This document shows positions 6,061 through 7,633 of a stretch of 7,633 bases of DNA, one piece after another. The notes beneath the pieces were generated by a model. The model was given only the letters and a program-made list of their open reading frames with translations, was not told the DNA's origin and did no database searches. Every line of letters starts with the position of its first letter. The stretch's first letter is position 1. The position numbers were made by a program, and so were the translations under genes. Origin of the DNA: Alphaproteobacteria bacterium (GTDB lineage: Bacteria; Pseudomonadota; Alphaproteobacteria; UBA3830); NCBI GenBank assembly GCA_025998735.1, contig BNWJ01000060.1, positions 1-7,633 on the forward strand. The letters run 5' to 3'.

Positions 6061-6798
6061 ATGAGCAGATATAAGATAACCATAGAATATGACGGAACAC
6101 CATTTTACGGATGGCAGCGCCAAGCGGGACTTGATACGATTCAGCAACGCATCGAAGAATCTATGCGGCCATTTCTAAAAAAAGAAACTATCATATTTGG
6201 ATCTGGACGCACAGATGCTGGCGTACATGCGCTCTGTCAGGTTGCTCATTTTGATTTTGATGGAGATGTCGATTGTTTCCGTCTACAAAGGTGCATGAAC
6301 GCCTATCTTGTGGAAGTGCCGATTTGTGTTTTATCTGTGGAAAAAGTGACCGAAGATTTTGACGCACGTTTCAGTGCCGTCGAAAGAAGCTATCTGTATA
6401 AAATCTTGAACAGAAAAGCAAAGGCATGCATAGATGCCAACAGAGTCTGGTGCGTTACATCATTACTCGATGAACAGAAAATGCATGCCGCTGCCCAAAA
6501 TCTGGTTGGAAAACATGATTTTTCAGCTTTTCGAGCGGCGGGATGTCAGTCTAAATCCTCAATAAAAACAATAAATAGCATTTCTGTGGAAAGAGAAGCA
6601 GATATCATAAACGTGAGAATCGCAGCAAAATCGTTTTTATATCATCAGGTCAGAAACATTGTAGGATCGTTAAAGTTTGTGGGATGTGGAAAATGGTCGG
6701 AGAAGGATTTCCTGGATGTATTTCTTGCAAAAGATCGCACGAAAGCTGGAGCTACAGCTCCAGCCTATGGATTGTATTTTGTTGGGACGAAATATTAG
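6061..6798 (+). CDS. truA: tRNA pseudouridine(38-40) synthase (TruA)
   Basis: Converts uridines 38-40 of the tRNA anticodon stem-loop to pseudouridine; cytoplasmic. 245 residues, full length. Visible motifs: IEYDGTPFYGWQRQ at 8-21, the catalytic GRTDAGVHA at 49-57 with the nucleophile D52, the RSYLYKIL strand with the conserved tyrosine, GKHDFSAFRAAG, FLYHQVRNIVGSL near the C-terminus, and the closing AGATAPAYGLYFVGTKY. The ATG at 6061 gives the standard N-terminus, but no clear Shine-Dalgarno precedes it. With only 13 bases after the fabD stop, translation probably depends on coupling to fabD, and the two are likely co-transcribed. Its end converges with the Flp prepilin gene; the gap (6799-6863) contains no obvious terminator. 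Confidence 0.96.
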   Translation: MSRYKITIEYDGTPFYGWQRQAGLDTIQQRIEESMRPFLKKETIIFGSGRTDAGVHALCQVAHFDFDGDVDCFRLQRCMNAYLVEVPICVLSVEKVTEDFDARFSAVERSYLYKILNRKAKACIDANRVWCVTSLLDEQKMHAAAQNLVGKHDFSAFRAAGCQSKSSIKTINSISVEREADIINVRIAAKSFLYHQVRNIVGSLKFVGCGKWSEKDFLDVFLAKDRTKAGATAPAYGLYFVGTKY

Positions 6799-6863
6799 AT
6801 GCCACAGTACAAAAGACCGCAATCAAATCATAAAATATTATACGCAAATCTATAGACGAACCA

Positions 6864-7046
6864 TCAAGGGCTGTTGCCAGAGGGAGCGCCGCTATCACCA
6901 AGATTACCAGCTATATCATCAAGTTTTGCCTGCATCTTCTGTCCTATGCTTCTCATACCTGTTATTGCCACAACCGCTATTAGACTCGCGATCAGAGCGT
7001 ACTCAATGGCAGTTGCGCCTTTTACGTTTCTAATTATACGAAACAT
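6864..7046 (-). CDS. flp: Flp/Fap-type (type IVb) prepilin
   Basis: Small prepilin of the Tad (tight adherence) system: processed by a dedicated prepilin peptidase and assembled into thin surface fibres for attachment. I chose ATG 7046 because AAAGG (7058-7054) lies 7 nt upstream; the frame is open to a GTG at 7076, which lacks a ribosome site. The 60 residues have a short basic leader MFRIIRNVKG, then cleavage after G10, and the mature end ATAIEYALIASLIAVVAI with the diagnostic Glu+5-Tyr+6 pair and a hydrophobic helix to about residue 29. The tail is Gly/Ser/Pro rich (GDSGAPSGNSP). No tad/cpa assembly genes are in the window, so the pilin relies on a locus elsewhere or is a remnant. The upstream region is very AT-rich and has no single convincing promoter. 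Confidence 0.93.
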   Translation of the reverse strand: MFRIIRNVKGATAIEYALIASLIAVVAITGMRSIGQKMQAKLDDIAGNLGDSGAPSGNSP

Positions 7047-7147
7047 ATCAATACCTTTAACAAAAACTATCCACAAGTCCAGTAAATACTATTCGCATTA
7101 CTAAAACGTTAATACTATAAAAATAATAGAAAAATATAAAAAACCTT

Positions 7148-7199
7148 ACCACCGCCTCCTTCAAAATAAGATGAGCTAATCCTAAGGCCGTGGTTTTTT
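7148..7199. terminator. Possible bidirectional terminator hairpin
   Basis: ACCACCGCCT (7148-7157) pairs with AGGCCGTGGT (7185-7194) over ten positions with one mismatch around a 27-nt loop. Six Ts follow on the + strand (7194-7199), and on the - strand a T-run follows after three bases. The stem is GC-rich in an otherwise very AT-rich spacer. The long loop makes a strong intrinsic terminator uncertain. It would insulate the pilin gene from - strand transcription entering from the mobile DNA on the right. The remainder of 7077-7225 shows nothing else. Confidence 0.35.
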
Positions 7200-7234
7200 A
7201 GTGACAGAAACACATTTGAGAGAGATTGGAACGA

Positions 7235-7435
7235 TTGTTGCTTATTTTGGCCATCGCGCTTTACTTGGGAGCCTCCATTGGCCTGGCTGAAGAAGCAAAG
7301 GAAAAGTATACAGAGAAAAACAAGACAGATCCAAAAGATCCCTTTTTGACAAAAGGATTAGCAACCATCTTCTCTATGATCGTCTCATCTACTTTCTTTG
7401 TCGAGTTATGGGCTCATGTGCCGTGGATCACGTGA
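7235..7435 (+). CDS. Small two-helix membrane protein (hypothetical)
   Basis: The frame opens at TTG 7226 and also has TTG at 7235; GAGAGAGA at 7218-7225 abuts the first and lies 9 nt from the second, so 7235 is the better start (66 residues). It encodes a hydrophobic N-terminus (LLILAIALYLGASIGLA), a charged middle (EEAKEKYTEKNKTDPKDP) and a second hydrophobic stretch (GLATIFSMIVSSTFFVELW), so two membrane segments are predicted with a polar loop between them; the first could be a signal peptide. The stop codon directly abuts the palindromic mobile element, so a longer original C-terminus may have been lost. I do not recognise the family; codon use looks coding rather than random. Confidence 0.45.
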   Translation: MLLILAIALYLGASIGLAEEAKEKYTEKNKTDPKDPFLTKGLATIFSMIVSSTFFVELWAHVPWIT

Positions 7436-7509
7436 ATAGACCTGTTGCGTAGGCCTATTTTTGGTCCTGATAATCAGTGACTCCAAGAGGCTTTTGCAAC
7501 AGGTCTATT
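7435..7509. mobile_element. 75-bp palindromic mini-element (MITE-like or deleted IS ends)
   Basis: The terminal inverted repeats AATAGACCTGTTGC (7435-7448) and GCAACAGGTCTATT (7496-7509) match perfectly over 14 bases, and the match extends inward to about 25 positions with four mismatches. The centre contains CTGAT-A-ATCAG, so the whole element can fold into one long imperfect hairpin. Ends reading TAGACCTNTTGC resemble those of IS5-type elements as I remember them, and a TA target would fit. Too short to encode a transposase, it is either a non-autonomous derivative or the two ends of an IS left after a large internal deletion. Confidence 0.6.
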
Positions 7510-7633
7510 ATCCTGCATACATTCGATTTGTGAAGGCCGAATAGCATCCCGACAAATTCTTGCGTGATGTAGTGCCTGTAGTACAGCAGCAAAAGAAGAA
7601 TCATCTCCTCCAGGGGGCGCTTGAAAAATCGAC
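7455..7633 (-). pseudogene. IS5-type transposase N-terminal fragment (partial, truncated)
   Basis: A frame entering from the right edge reads RFFKRPLEEMILLLLLYY, then ITQEFVGMLFGLHKSNVCRII and ends after 58 visible codons at a TAG. The KRPLEE opening, the leucine-rich helix and the FGLHKSNVCRII recognition helix fit the helix-turn-helix N-terminal domain of DDE transposases of the IS5 superfamily (HTH_Tnp_4 type). The DDE catalytic domain that should follow is absent: the frame runs into the palindromic element and stops inside it, so the final residues (about DLLQKPLGVTDYQDQK) are encoded by the element. The gene is therefore a remnant. The family is fairly secure; the exact IS group is not. 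Confidence 0.72.

Noticed and set aside
6745..6764. Strong dyad GCTGGAGCT-AC-AGCTCCAGC inside truA
   Set aside because: It encodes the conserved AGATAPA segment in frame and has no T-run; the two-base loop makes a terminator unlikely. Most simply coincidental codon choice.
6677..7033. + strand frame overlapping the truA end and the pilin gene
   Set aside because: It is antisense to the well-supported Flp prepilin and out of frame within truA.
1..7633. CRISPR array, tRNA, rRNA, or defence or toxin-antitoxin system
   Set aside because: No regularly spaced repeats, no tRNA-like T-arm or conserved RNA segments, and no gene pair with recognisable toxin, antitoxin or defence motifs were seen on either strand.

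Overview
The window (7,633 bases) looks like chromosomal DNA of a moderately AT-rich Gram-negative bacterium, most likely an alphaproteobacterium with a host-associated or reduced-genome lifestyle. Supporting this are compact DapB, FabD and TruA housekeeping genes, a Flp-type (type IVb) prepilin, a predicted outer-membrane lipoprotein, poorly conserved exported proteins, a gene apparently broken at a homopolymer, and insertion-sequence debris. The lineage is inferred from this gene mix and was not computed; a Holosporales/Rickettsiales-like bacterium is my best guess.

Layout. (1) Positions 1-183 hold only short open frames; one on the + strand that is open from the window edge may be a gene tail. 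(2) dapB (lysine/meso-DAP synthesis) is on the - strand. Upstream of it are two very small - strand reading frames with good ribosome binding sites (41 and 17 codons) and a perfect 17-nt palindrome. (3) A - strand lipoprotein gene and a + strand exported-protein gene diverge from a roughly 280-base spacer; neither is a family I recognise. (4) A - strand GT-C/PMT-like membrane glycosyltransferase is split into two overlapping frames at a run of eight identical bases; removing one base would restore a protein of about 517 residues. (5) A spacer of about 275 bases leads to a + strand run of rubrerythrin (peroxide detoxification), fabD (malonyl-CoA:ACP transacylase) and truA (tRNA pseudouridine synthase). 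(6) A - strand Flp prepilin converges on truA. (7) To its right are a GC-rich hairpin with T-runs on both sides, a + strand two-helix small membrane protein, and then mobile DNA: a 75-bp, almost fully self-complementary element with 14-bp perfect terminal inverted repeats, directly joined to the truncated helix-turn-helix part of an IS5-type transposase that runs off the right edge.

The genes do not form one pathway. dapB and fabD supply envelope building blocks (peptidoglycan DAP/lysine and fatty acids). The glycosyltransferase, lipoprotein, exported protein and prepilin are envelope or surface components. Rubrerythrin protects against peroxide, and truA modifies tRNA. I found no CRISPR array, tRNA, rRNA or recognisable defence system. 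The points most worth a second look are the homopolymer-split glycosyltransferase, the palindromic mini-element joined to the transposase fragment, and the micro-ORFs and palindrome upstream of dapB.
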